Assembly: GCF_000332055.1 (NCBI RefSeq)
Contig: NZ_ALVZ01000159.1
Span: 1 to 33,216 of the forward strand
Length of the DNA stretch: 33,216 nucleotides
Source: Xenococcus sp. PCC 7305
GTDB taxonomy: Bacteria > Cyanobacteriota > Cyanobacteriia > Cyanobacteriales > Xenococcaceae
Direction: 5' to 3'
The position numbers and the translations under genes are program-made. A model generated the notes under the pieces. The model had not been told where the DNA came from. It saw nothing but the letters and a program-made list of their open reading frames with translations, and searched no databases. This document shows, one piece after another, positions 33,124 through 33,216 of the stretch (positions within the stretch are counted from its first letter, which is position 1; every line of letters begins with the position of its first letter).

Positions 33124-33216
33124 CTAAAGGGATAAGTTAGAAGTAGTTTTATCCTTCTGCCCTCTCTCTTGGTGAGCGTCTCTTGGTAGACATTCCCTTG
33201 CTCGGTCGGCGTTCCC

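Larger units (their letters stand above)
32521..33216. other. 696-bp right-end region without a convincing gene
   Basis: It contains the XRE operator candidate (32535-32545), one HIP1 site near 32812, a heptamer array (33020-33054), a double hairpin followed by GGAATTCAAC (33058-33123) and a small GTCT/AGAC hairpin at 33178-33191. Open frames here are short, AT-driven and lack ribosome sites. Confidence 0.6.

Overview
The window looks like a chromosomal segment of a cyanobacterium. GCGATCGC-type (HIP1) octamers are scattered through genes and spacers. The gene set includes the cytochrome b6f subunit PetP, a BicA-type bicarbonate transporter, a Get3d-type ATPase, a Cph1-type phytochrome with its Rcp1-like regulator, and a lumenal pentapeptide-repeat protein. 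Many spacers carry 7- or 8-bp short tandem repeats of the kind common in filamentous and colonial cyanobacteria. Base composition is moderately AT-rich. I see no rRNA, tRNA or CRISPR array.

Layout. (1) 184-6207, minus strand: a likely redox set (TetR regulator, peroxiredoxin-like protein, thioredoxin) downstream of a two-gene exosortase unit. That unit is an exosortase/EpsI fusion with its probable single target, a membrane VIT-VWA protein ending in PEP-CTERM. (2) 6373-9186: YqeK (minus), then a lipoprotein, an unrecognised cyanobacterial protein and SixA (plus). (3) 9244-15196, minus: an MscS-family channel, Get3d-like ATPase and PetP in tandem, BicA, and YraN. (4) 15506-19513, plus: pentapeptide-repeat protein, Era, a MoaD/ThiS-like protein, a squalene/phytoene-synthase-like protein and ArgJ. 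(5) 19577-23513, minus: a phytosensory operon of phytochrome, overlapping response regulator and hybrid REC-histidine kinase.

(6) 23844-33216 is the accessory part. It holds an nSTAND NTPase with 14 WD40 blades interrupted by an in-frame TGA, and an orphan MsmX/UgpC-type ABC ATPase. A DUF4926/DUF6883 pair follows, with DUF6883 carrying an in-frame TAA. A 96%-identical 197-bp copy of the 5' end of the ABC gene lies on the far side of that pair. Next come a frameshifted TPR protein, a RHH-like DNA-binding protein, a MITE-like element, an XRE regulator, and a double hairpin resembling an IS200/IS605 right end or omega-RNA scaffold.

The most interesting signal links the STAND-WD40 gene and the TPR gene 6 kb away. 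Both have a related ~78-bp upstream leader (about 85% identical), and their N-termini share a short GNYNE-x-IEG-x-Y-x-QN motif (11 of 14 residues). This resembles the sensor/partner logic of bacterial NLR-like conflict systems, in which proteins are joined through short N-terminal, sometimes amyloid-like, adaptor motifs. Three of the genes in this island are broken by single lesions, so it may be a decaying or switched-off recognition locus, or the lesions may be assembly errors.
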